From: Gammaproteobacteria bacterium
GTDB lineage: Bacteria > Pseudomonadota > Gammaproteobacteria > Steroidobacterales > Rariloculaceae
Length of the DNA: 42,256 nt
NCBI GenBank assembly: GCA_022820625.1
Contig: JAJEFE010000077.1
Span: 160,126 to 202,381, forward strand
Reading direction: 5' to 3'
In this document: piece by piece, positions 24,959 through 32,351 of the stretch
Layout: each line of letters opens with the position of its first letter
How positions within the stretch are numbered: position 1 is the first letter of the stretch
Notes under the pieces: model-generated
Databases searched by the model: none
The model's input: the letters and a program-made list of their open reading frames with translations, nothing else
What the model was told of the DNA's origin: nothing
Program-made: the position numbers and the translations under genes

Positions 24959-25987
24959 ATGCCATACCGTGTCCCAATGGAATACCGCAATCTCGGAAGG
25001 ACCGGCGTCAAGGTCAGCGAACTCTGCCTTGGCACGATGATGTTCGGACGCAGCACGGATGAAGCGGAGTCCATTCCCATCATTCATCGGGCGCTGGACG
25101 GGGGAGTCAATTTTCTCGACACGGCGGACATTTACGGACTTGGTGAGAGCGAACGCATTGTCGGCAAGGCGCTGGCCGGCGCCGGCGCCCGGCAACGCGT
25201 GATCCTGGCCACCAAGGCGTGCATGCCCATGGACCCGGACGATCCGAATATGGCCGGATTGAGCCGCCGGTATCTCATCAGCGCCTGCGAAGCGTCCCTG
25301 CAGCGCCTGAACACGGACTGGATCGACGTGTATTACCTGCATCGTTCCCTGCCCGATGTGCCCATCGACGAAACCCTGCGGGCGCTGGACGACCTGATCC
25401 GTCAGGGCAAGATCCGTTACATCGGCTGCAGCATGTTCCCGGCGTGGAAGATGGTGGAGTCGTTGTGGGTCGCCAGGGAACTGGGGCTGCACCGGTTTGT
25501 CTGCGACCAGTCGGCCTACAACATGCTGGACCGGGCCGCCGAGCGGGAGGCGATTCCCGCGGCGCGCAACTACGGTCTTGCGTTTCTTCCCTGGGGGCCG
25601 CTGTGCGGCGGATTGCTGTCCGGCAAGTACCGGCGCGACGACACCGGAGCCGAGGGTCGCTGGCAGGGCGGGCGCGACAATCTCAACCGTCCGGCAACCC
25701 CGGAGGCGTTCGAGGTGATCGATCTGCTCGTCGAACTGGCCCGGGAAGCGGGTTGCACGCCGTCGCAGTTCGCCCTGGCGTGGCTGGCAGCGCAACCCGG
25801 CGTGACGGCGCCGATCATCGGCCCCAGGATCATGGAGCAACTGGTGGACAATCTCGGCGCCGCCGACGTCACCCTGTCGGCGGAGCACCTGGCGCGCGTC
25901 AGCGAGGCAGTGCCGCCCATGGCCAGCGCCATGCGCTACTACGATCAGGCCAGCCAGTTCGACCGGGCGCCCAACGTCTACCGCTGA
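24959..25987 (+). CDS. Aldo/keto reductase
   Basis: This 342-residue NAD(P)H-dependent TIM-barrel oxidoreductase has its catalytic set visible: Asp and Tyr in FLDTADIYGLGESE, Lys in VILATKA and His in VYYLHRS. LPWGPLCGGLLSGKY and GVTAPIIGPRIMEQL belong to the cofactor-binding half. It is close to the group annotated as YajO/Tas-like reductases. The substrate is unknown. ATG 24977 (MEYRNLGRTG) is an equally good start by family comparison. It is convergent with the dehydrogenase gene. Confidence 0.9.
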   Translation: MPYRVPMEYRNLGRTGVKVSELCLGTMMFGRSTDEAESIPIIHRALDGGVNFLDTADIYGLGESERIVGKALAGAGARQRVILATKACMPMDPDDPNMAGLSRRYLISACEASLQRLNTDWIDVYYLHRSLPDVPIDETLRALDDLIRQGKIRYIGCSMFPAWKMVESLWVARELGLHRFVCDQSAYNMLDRAAEREAIPAARNYGLAFLPWGPLCGGLLSGKYRRDDTGAEGRWQGGRDNLNRPATPEAFEVIDLLVELAREAGCTPSQFALAWLAAQPGVTAPIIGPRIMEQLVDNLGAADVTLSAEHLARVSEAVPPMASAMRYYDQASQFDRAPNVYR

Positions 25988-26052
25988 CCGTGATTTCGGC
26001 GTCCACCGGTGATCGCGTTCTCAACATCTATCGTTAGCCACAATTCGGATGT

Positions 26053-27117
26053 CTATGGTTGATTGCGCGGTACCGGCGGTTCCACGCCAACGTCCCGCGC
26101 GATCTTCCTCAGGACGTTCCAGGTCCTGATGGGGAGAGGGATCCCGTCCTGTCGGCGTTTGGCCGCCGTTTCGCGTTCGATTTCTCCCGGCAGGTAGATT
26201 GCGTCGACGCCTTCCGCCCTCGGCAGGCTCTTGATCGCCGCGTGGAGTTCATCGATTCGCCGCCGAAACGCTCCGACGTCTCCAAACAGCCCGATGTCGA
26301 TGGCGGCGACGAGGCCGTTCTGGCTGTGAACAGCCCGTTCGCCCCCCAGCGCGGGCGCCAGGAGCGGGTGGTCCACGAGCACGCCCTGAAAACACTCCAG
26401 CAGTAGCGACAGGCCGGCGCCCCTGGGACCTGCAAGCGGCATCGGCACGGCCGCCTCGAGGGGATCGGTTGTCGGCTTGCCGTCCGCGGTCAGCGCTGAA
26501 CCCGGAGGTATCGGGTCCCCCGTCGCCCGGGCTTTCAGAATCTTGCCGATGGCGATTTCAGCCGTGGCCATGTCCAGCATGACGAGACCCGACTTGTCGC
26601 CCGGCGCCGCCATCGCGATGGGACTGGTCGCGACGCCCGCCTTGCGGGCGCCGTGGTAGGCCATCAGGGGCCGGCTTGACGACGCGACGATGGCGAGCAT
26701 GCCCGCGGCCGCGATCTGCGCGGCGTAATAGCCCATGGGACCGGTATGGGTCGTTTCGCGAACGATGCCCCAGGCCAGACCGCTGCTGCGCGCCTTTTCG
26801 ATGGCGTGTTGCATGGCGGCCTGCATCGCGACCCCGCCGGCAGCGCGGTCGGCATCTACAACGAACGTCGCCGGGGAATTGTCGTCTATGCGAAGCCGCG
26901 GCCGGGGATTCATCACGCCCGAGGAGAGCCAGGCGAGGTACCTGGGAACTCGCAGGGCGCCGTGGGAATCGACGCCATGGAGGTTGGCCCAGACGAGGAC
27001 GTCGGCCTGCGTGCGGGCCGAATCGCTGTCCATGCCCGCGCGCTCGAATACGCCGGCGCAAAACCGGGCCAGCGGTTCCGAAGCGACGACGACGCCTTTG
27101 TCGAGTGTCTCCGTCAT
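26053..27117 (-). CDS. Ldh2-family (malate/lactate/ureidoglycolate type) dehydrogenase
   Basis: This 354-residue NAD(P)-dependent oxidoreductase is of the LDH2/MDH2 fold, unrelated to classic Rossmann lactate dehydrogenases. Family blocks seen are NLHGVDSHGALRVPRY (with the active-site His), THTGPMGYYA, ATSPIAMAAP, MLDMATAEIA and PLAGPRGAGLSLLLE. Members oxidise 2-hydroxy acids such as malate, sulfolactate or ureidoglycolate. The substrate cannot be told here. It is the last gene of a probable minus-strand unit with an RraA-like aldolase and a secreted MBL hydrolase. Confidence 0.9.
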   Translation of the reverse strand: MTETLDKGVVVASEPLARFCAGVFERAGMDSDSARTQADVLVWANLHGVDSHGALRVPRYLAWLSSGVMNPRPRLRIDDNSPATFVVDADRAAGGVAMQAAMQHAIEKARSSGLAWGIVRETTHTGPMGYYAAQIAAAGMLAIVASSSRPLMAYHGARKAGVATSPIAMAAPGDKSGLVMLDMATAEIAIGKILKARATGDPIPPGSALTADGKPTTDPLEAAVPMPLAGPRGAGLSLLLECFQGVLVDHPLLAPALGGERAVHSQNGLVAAIDIGLFGDVGAFRRRIDELHAAIKSLPRAEGVDAIYLPGEIERETAAKRRQDGIPLPIRTWNVLRKIARDVGVEPPVPRNQP

Positions 27118-27198
27118 TGACTGCGCGGCGCCGATGGGTTTGTTGGGCAGGAGTTGGGCGGCAGGGCCGGGTATTGCGGCAATTCCGGCAGGAGCGCT

Positions 27199-27855
27199 CT
27201 ATTCGTCCGGCGTTTGCAGGGCGTGATAGCCCATCTTGACCCGGGCCTCGTCCAGGCGGTGACCCTGTTTCAGGTAGCCCAGAATCCGTTCCTCCGCCTC
27301 GTTGATCTGCTCGGCCACGTCCAGAACCTCGTCCTCACGGGACCCTGGAATGGCCACGACGCCGTCGCTGTCGCCCACCAGCAGGTCTCCCTGGCAAACA
27401 CGCGCCTGGCCGATGGTCACGGGCACGCGTTCGGCATCCACCTGGACGCGGTCCTTGCCGGTGCGCATGGAGTAGCTGCGGCTGAACACCGGGTAGCCCA
27501 GTTTCAGACAAAGGTGAACGTCGCGACAGGCGCCGTCGATCACAGTGCCCGCGAGGCCGTTCTTGTGAGCCAGCCAGGTCATGATGTCGCCCCACACCGT
27601 GGCGTTCTCGCGCCCGCCGTTGTCGAGGACCACCACGGTGCCGGGCGCAAGGTCGTCGATGAAATCGCCGACGTTGCCCGGCTCGGCGGTGTCCGTGGGC
27701 CCATAGAGGACCGTGTGAGCGCGGCCGGCCATGCGAAAGGCATGATCGCGTGGCTTGATTCCCAGGCACTGGCCGGGGATCCGCAGCTTGTCCAGCGCAT
27801 CGCTGAGGGTCGCGGTTTCCAGGCGCGACGCGCGTTTCAGATTCGTATCCGGCAC
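27199..27855 (-). CDS. RraA/HMG-aldolase family protein
   Basis: This 218-residue protein shares the fold of RraA and of 4-hydroxy-4-methyl-2-oxoglutarate (HMG) aldolase. The catalytic pattern DGACRDV (Arg-Asp) and the GDxxxxDxDGVVxIP block (GDLLVGDSDGVVAIP) are present. Members with this motif cleave 2-oxo acids or decarboxylate oxaloacetate using a divalent metal. True RraA, the RNase E inhibitor, is shorter. The aldolase role is favoured because of the neighbouring dehydrogenase. The start is GTG at 27855, 4 nt after the MBL gene stop. Confidence 0.87.
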   Translation of the reverse strand: MPDTNLKRASRLETATLSDALDKLRIPGQCLGIKPRDHAFRMAGRAHTVLYGPTDTAEPGNVGDFIDDLAPGTVVVLDNGGRENATVWGDIMTWLAHKNGLAGTVIDGACRDVHLCLKLGYPVFSRSYSMRTGKDRVQVDAERVPVTIGQARVCQGDLLVGDSDGVVAIPGSREDEVLDVAEQINEAEERILGYLKQGHRLDEARVKMGYHALQTPDE

Positions 27856-27859
27856 GGGA

Positions 27860-28900
27860 TCAGTCCGTCAGGAAGTGGTACATGCCCAGCACGTTCATGT
27901 CGAGCCAGTTGTATCCGTTCCAGTGGCTGAATTCCGGAATCTCGATGGTTTGCTGCATCTCTTCGAGCGACTGGCCCGCCTCGATGGCCGCCGCCACCGC
28001 CGCCTCCAGCGCTTCGAAGTACAGCCTCCAGTCCGTTATGTCGTCCACGGTTCCCACCGGTCCGTGGCCGGTCGCCACATGGTCGAAGTCTCGCGCGATT
28101 TCCTCGGTTTCGCGGATCGCGGCCATCCACTCTTCGTACATGCCCAGTTCGAAATCCATCTCCATGAAGGGGAGGCGCTGGAAGGTGATGTAGTCGACCA
28201 CGAACATGACGCTCGCGTCCGGAAACGTGATCCGGCTCGAGTCCAGCGAATGGTTCATCTCGCCGACCCAGTTCATGCGCACGCGCTTGCCGCCCAGACT
28301 GACCTCGATCTGGTCCGTGTACGTGATGTTCGGCGGATGAACCAGGCTCACCGGGCCGCGCATGAGTTCGGCGCCGCTGATGACTTCGTCTTCGTTGGCG
28401 TCCAGTCCGGCGAACCGCGGTGCATCCATGTCGCTTGCCTCGGCACGGGAAATGACGCCGTCGGCGTCCGTATCCAACGCCGCCAGGGGTGCGTACTGGC
28501 CCTCGACATCCGTCAGTTGCGTCGAATCCGGCGGAAGCGCCAGGTGGCGCAGCATGTTGGCGTGGCCGACGAACTGCGCTGTGTCGGCAAAGACGCCGCC
28601 GCCCGAAGCGTGATCCCAGTGATGATGGCTGTAGACGACGTAGCGGACCGGGACACCGAAGCGGTTGTCCAGTTCGCCCCTGAGCCAGGTGGAAAAGTCG
28701 GGGTTGATGGGATCGCCCAACACGATGCCCTCGTCGGTGACCATGAACACGGTGCCGTGATTGTTGTTGGTGGCCCGGTAGACGCCGTCGGCTATCTCGG
28801 TAATGGTCCGGCGCGGTTCGTCCTGCGCGAAGCCGGTGGCCGCAATTGTCAGGGGTACGATCAACGTGGTGAAGACCGAGGTTCTTGAGATGTTCGACAT
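27860..28900 (-). CDS. Secreted metallo-beta-lactamase-fold hydrolase with two EF-hand loops
   Basis: This 346-residue protein has a signal peptide at 1-25 (ending TGFAQ). The MBL metal motif is HHHWDH at 92-97, with further likely ligands His217, Asp236 and His279 (TGHGP). Between the first and second metal motifs sits an insert with two EF-hand loops, 143-154 (DTDADGVISRAE) and 167-178 (DANEDEVISGAE), which probably bind calcium. The reaction is unknown. The ATG at 28900 has a strong AAGGAG site, so the longer upstream frame is rejected. It leads the unit with the RraA-like and Ldh2 genes. Confidence 0.88.
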   Translation of the reverse strand: MSNISRTSVFTTLIVPLTIAATGFAQDEPRRTITEIADGVYRATNNNHGTVFMVTDEGIVLGDPINPDFSTWLRGELDNRFGVPVRYVVYSHHHWDHASGGGVFADTAQFVGHANMLRHLALPPDSTQLTDVEGQYAPLAALDTDADGVISRAEASDMDAPRFAGLDANEDEVISGAELMRGPVSLVHPPNITYTDQIEVSLGGKRVRMNWVGEMNHSLDSSRITFPDASVMFVVDYITFQRLPFMEMDFELGMYEEWMAAIRETEEIARDFDHVATGHGPVGTVDDITDWRLYFEALEAAVAAAIEAGQSLEEMQQTIEIPEFSHWNGYNWLDMNVLGMYHFLTD

Positions 28901-28950
28901 GGGGGTCTCCTTGGGGGATTTGCTGCGCTCAGGTTCGTCGATTCGCGCAA

Positions 28951-28979
28951 CATATAGTGCCACAGGGCCGCCCGGCAAA
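28951..28979 (-). promoter_or_regulatory. Putative promoter of the MBL-aldolase-dehydrogenase unit
   Basis: On the minus strand TTTGCC (28979-28974) and TATATG (28956-28951) are separated by 17 nt, about 50 bases in front of the MBL hydrolase start. Judged by eye. Confidence 0.4.
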
Positions 28980-28994
28980 TGATCGCGAGTACAT

Positions 28995-29026
28995 GAATTC
29001 GTCGGTAAACGAATTCGTCAGTACAC
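28995..29026. repeat. Tandem 16-bp repeat forming an inverted repeat upstream of the MBL promoter
   Basis: GAATTCGTCGGTAAAC (28995-29010) is followed directly by GAATTCGTCAGTACAC (29011-29026), 14 of 16 bases alike. Across the junction GAATTCGT (28995-29002) and ACGAATTC (29009-29016) form a perfect 8-bp inverted repeat with a 6-nt spacer. Its centre falls near -61 of the putative promoter, a common place for an activator site. No regulator gene lies next to it. Confidence 0.5.
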
Positions 29027-29064
29027 GTCGTTTCGGCAGGAATGGCACGGGTGGCGGCTGCGGG

Positions 29065-29784
29065 TCATCCCCGGCCAGACTTCCTTGCACTGACGAGGTC
29101 GATAACGGCGAAAGGTGCGTAAAGCAGAAAAAGGGCGCACGCCACCATCCCTACCAGGCCCGGCAGGTACGACGGCCAGGGCCCGAACCAGTCCAGCGGC
29201 GACGGTTGCGCGGGCTTTGCGAGCAGGAAGAGATAGTTCGACCCGAGCAGGAGGTTGACGGGGTACATCAGAAGGGCATAGGCGGCGGTCACCGGCATGA
29301 CGATCAGGAGAGACCTCGGCCTGGGTCTGAAGCCCATGACCACGGTGGCGAACATGATCGCCATGAACCCGAGACCATGACTCAGGAAGAACAGCAAGAA
29401 AACGGGGTGAGGGAACGCCTGCAGGACGTCGGGCGTCATCAGTGCGACCAGCGCACCCCCCGTTCCCCAGTAATACAGCACTTCGTACAGGCGATAGCTG
29501 CGCGTCCACAGCATGAACGCGCCCAGCGTCACCGTCATTCCGCACAGATGCAGCGGCAGATGCTCCGCCAGCGGCATTCCGTATATGCCCGCCCTGACCG
29601 CCGGTCCCAGGAAGATGTCGACAAACATGCAGACGGCAAGGACCTTGCGCGCGGTATCCTGGCCCCGAGGGCTCGCACGCCAGCGCACCATCAGGGGCAG
29701 GAGCACGGCAATGGCTATCGTAATGCCGGTTCCCACCCAGTGCTGCAGGCCGAAGAGGACGAAGGCGGGCACACTGGTTTCCAT
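29065..29784 (-). CDS. TIGR02206/YwaF-type integral membrane protein
   Basis: This 239-residue protein has about six or seven membrane helices. The pattern EHLPLHLCGMTVTLGAF, then LYYWGTGGALVALMTPD and a late YPVNLLLGSNYLFLLAKP, fits the TIGR02206 (YwaF-like) family, whose role is not known. The gene is divergent from the fused DUF6152 gene and not clearly part of an operon. Confidence 0.8.
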   Translation of the reverse strand: METSVPAFVLFGLQHWVGTGITIAIAVLLPLMVRWRASPRGQDTARKVLAVCMFVDIFLGPAVRAGIYGMPLAEHLPLHLCGMTVTLGAFMLWTRSYRLYEVLYYWGTGGALVALMTPDVLQAFPHPVFLLFFLSHGLGFMAIMFATVVMGFRPRPRSLLIVMPVTAAYALLMYPVNLLLGSNYLFLLAKPAQPSPLDWFGPWPSYLPGLVGMVACALFLLYAPFAVIDLVSARKSGRG

Positions 29785-30016
29785 TGCGTCGCGTATTGTC
29801 CCTGTTCGTGTTTGTTCGCGCGTTTTCAGGCGGCGTGGAATTCAGAGATTACAACATGAATTGAATTTCAGTTGGCGTCGGGTACGGTGCCGGCGTGATA
29901 TTCTTCCGCCTCGTCCGAGTTTGGCAGGGCGATGGCGGTATCCCGCCGAAAGACATCCGGTGGTATCAACCGGAATTGAAGCCCTTCGGGTGCTGGAAAA
30001 ACTGGAGAGTCTGCAC

Positions 30017-31009
30017 GTGAAGTTCATCTATACATTGCTGGCCTTGACTGGCGCCTCAATCGCTTTCACGGCGATCGGCCACCATAGCGACGCTGGTTAC
30101 GACCGGGATACGGTGGTGGCGTTCGAGGGTGTGGTGACGAGCTATTCGTTCCGGAATCCGCATATCGCGATTCTGGTGGAAACGGAGAACGAGCAGGGCG
30201 AGACGATCGAGTGGGACATCGAGACCGGCTCCACGCCGATCATGATTCGCAGCGGCTGGACGCCCGATCTGATCAGCGAGGGCGATACGGTCACCATTCG
30301 GGCGCACCCGGAGAGAAGCGGCCGCATGCGAGCCATATTGAACACGATGCAGACCACCGATGGTCAGCTCTGGTACCAGGTGGAAGAAGATCCCGAGGAA
30401 ACCGTGGCGGCGACGAGTCTCAACGGCGTCTGGCGCGGTTTGAGCACGTTCAGCCTGCGCCGCGGATTGAACCAGGTGCCGCTGACTCCGGCCGCCGAGG
30501 CCGCGCGGGCGGAGTACGACTATTTCACCCAGACCCCGGTCAGGGACTGCGTGGCGCCGCCTCCACCGAGTTTGCTTGCGTCGACGACCTATCTGAACGG
30601 GATCGAGATTCTTGAAGACCAGGTCATCCTGCGCAACGAGTATTTCGACCAGACGCGAATCGTCTACATGGATGGGCGCGGGCATCCGGAAACCGATGAG
30701 CGCACCTCTTGGGAGGGCCACTCCATCGGTTGGTGGGAAGGGGAGACGCTTGTCGTCGATACGACCCACTTCAGGGACCACCCGGAGGGCAACGGCCGGG
30801 GAGTGCCTTCGGGTGCGCAGAAACACCTGATCGAGCGGTACTCGCTGAGTGACGACGGCCGGCGCGCCCAGATCGATGTTTTCCTCGAGGACCCGGAATA
30901 CCTTGCCGAACCGTTCAATGGCCATACCGAGATGGTCTATTCGCCGGAACTGGAACTGTTGCGGTACGACTGTGATCCCGTGCTTTCCAGGCAAGGCGGG
31001 TTCGAATAA
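30017..31009 (+). CDS. DUF6152-like domain fused to the GxSxGxWE-domain (second fusion)
   Basis: This 330-residue exported protein starts at GTG 30017, with a GGAG site 9 nt before it and a signal peptide that follows directly (1-20, ending FTAIGHH). The DUF6152-like part spans about 20-115 (GHHSDAGYD, GVVTSYSFRNPHIAILVE). The second domain follows (LNGVWRG, MDGRGHPET, HSIGWWEGETLVVDTTHF, LIERYSL). It shares this layout with the product at 23801-24889 but differs widely in sequence, so it is an old paralogue, not a recent copy. Function unknown. Confidence 0.75.
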   Translation: MKFIYTLLALTGASIAFTAIGHHSDAGYDRDTVVAFEGVVTSYSFRNPHIAILVETENEQGETIEWDIETGSTPIMIRSGWTPDLISEGDTVTIRAHPERSGRMRAILNTMQTTDGQLWYQVEEDPEETVAATSLNGVWRGLSTFSLRRGLNQVPLTPAAEAARAEYDYFTQTPVRDCVAPPPPSLLASTTYLNGIEILEDQVILRNEYFDQTRIVYMDGRGHPETDERTSWEGHSIGWWEGETLVVDTTHFRDHPEGNGRGVPSGAQKHLIERYSLSDDGRRAQIDVFLEDPEYLAEPFNGHTEMVYSPELELLRYDCDPVLSRQGGFE

Positions 31010-31097
31010 CGCGTGGTGCTTTGCGCGCCGGGCGTAAACGGCGCATGGCGAGAGTGAACCGGGCCGGCGTCGCCGCCTGATTCAAGAGGCGCAGACA

Positions 31098-31511
31098 GTG
31101 CCGGATGCAGGCGTCCTTGTCCCATTAGTGGCTCTCCTTTGGGCGGGAGTGTCCCTCGGAGGGTCGCTGGTCGCTGCCCCCGCCAAGTTTCGCGCACCGT
31201 CGCTGACCCGGCCAATCGCGCTTGAGGTCGGGCGGGCCCAATTCCTGTGGGTTGGCGTAACGGAAGCGATTCTGTGCGTCGTGCTCGTCGGCGCACTGCT
31301 ACTGGGCGCCACCGATGCCTGGAAGTGGCTGGTTGTTCCGATCGTGATACTCGCATTCCAACGGCTCGCGATCATGCCGCCGCTTGATACACGAACCCGC
31401 CGGTTGATACGCGGGGAGCAGGTTGGCGCGAGTCACCTGCATCATGTGTATGTGGTACTTGAAGTGGGGAAGTTCGCCTCCCTGGTCGTGGGGGGCGCTG
31501 TCGCAATATAG
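31098..31511 (+). CDS. Small integral membrane protein, not recognised
   Basis: This 137-residue protein has four predicted membrane helices (about 6-25, 47-70, 73-92 and 117-135) and short charged loops (PAKFRAPSLTRPIALEVGR and DTRTRRLIRGEQ). I do not recognise a named family. The start is a GTG with an AAGAGG stretch about 8 nt upstream. Hydrophobic codon bias and good helix spacing suggest a real gene. It runs towards drmC and ends 57 nt before it. Confidence 0.6.
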   Translation: MPDAGVLVPLVALLWAGVSLGGSLVAAPAKFRAPSLTRPIALEVGRAQFLWVGVTEAILCVVLVGALLLGATDAWKWLVVPIVILAFQRLAIMPPLDTRTRRLIRGEQVGASHLHHVYVVLEVGKFASLVVGGAVAI

Positions 31512-31568
31512 CGAGACGCCTGGTTGCCGCCCGGCTCAAGAAACATCAGGGCAGGGTCCGGTTAATCC

Positions 31569-32351
31569 TCATGGCGGCAGGGGCACCAACCATTTTTCGT
31601 CGATCAGGCCCTGGAAGTGACTCGATACGCTGGTAGCCAGCGCTCTGTCGCGCAAGAGGATTCCCAGTTCGAAGTTGCGATCAAGCGCGGCGTCGGTGAG
31701 GTTCGCGGAGGTGACGAAGACGACTTCGCCGTCGGCGACTACTGCCTTCGCGTGCAAGACTCCCGCCGGACCGTCAGGTTCGAGGGAGCGCGGATCATAG
31801 TAGACTGCCGGCCTCGTTGACCCGGGCCAGTCCGTTCCCCAGAATTCGTCGGCGAAGCGGCGCACCAGGTTTGGGGCTGCGGTCGTATCGCGTCGGCGGC
31901 GCTGGATGTTCAACAGTATCTTTACCTGCAATGTTGGAATTGCCTCCATGCGCCGAGCCAGATCGGCGAAAACGCGGGGGCCGTCGAAATAGGCAAATGT
32001 GCTGATGCACAGGGAGCGCTCCGCCTCGCCGATCAGTTCCCAGTAAACGCGCCGCGTGTCCCGAGCGTGTATACCGGGGACCTCCGGGCCAGACCACACC
32101 AGATCGGGCGTCGCGCTTCGGGCATTGGTGGCTTTCTCCAACGTTTGCAACCAGGCGGCGGCTGCCTTGCCCGAGATGCCGAGTTGTTCCAGTCTGTTCA
32201 GCGCGCTCAGTACTTCCTCTCCGCCGGCACGGAGGCCGAGGGTCGAGCGCACAGCGGCAATCGAACTGGAGGGCGGAAGTAGACCGGTCTGCAAGGCGCT
32301 TGCCAGGCGTTTTCGAAGGTGCGGCGATAGGGCAGCCAGTGCTTCGATCAT
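31569..32351 (-). CDS. drmC: DrmC, phospholipase D-like protein of DISARM
   Basis: This 260-residue protein has one HKD motif: His200, Lys202 and Asp207 in LHAKAVVADGE, followed by TSANLT at 214-219. An N-terminal helical region (residues 1-75, with a GISGKAAAAWLQTLE-type stretch) comes before the PLD domain. This is the layout of DrmC, the DISARM member that is dispensable in the one system tested in detail. The ATG overlaps the drmB stop by 4 nt. Confidence 0.9.
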   Translation of the reverse strand: MIEALAALSPHLRKRLASALQTGLLPPSSSIAAVRSTLGLRAGGEEVLSALNRLEQLGISGKAAAAWLQTLEKATNARSATPDLVWSGPEVPGIHARDTRRVYWELIGEAERSLCISTFAYFDGPRVFADLARRMEAIPTLQVKILLNIQRRRRDTTAAPNLVRRFADEFWGTDWPGSTRPAVYYDPRSLEPDGPAGVLHAKAVVADGEVVFVTSANLTDAALDRNFELGILLRDRALATSVSSHFQGLIDEKWLVPLPP

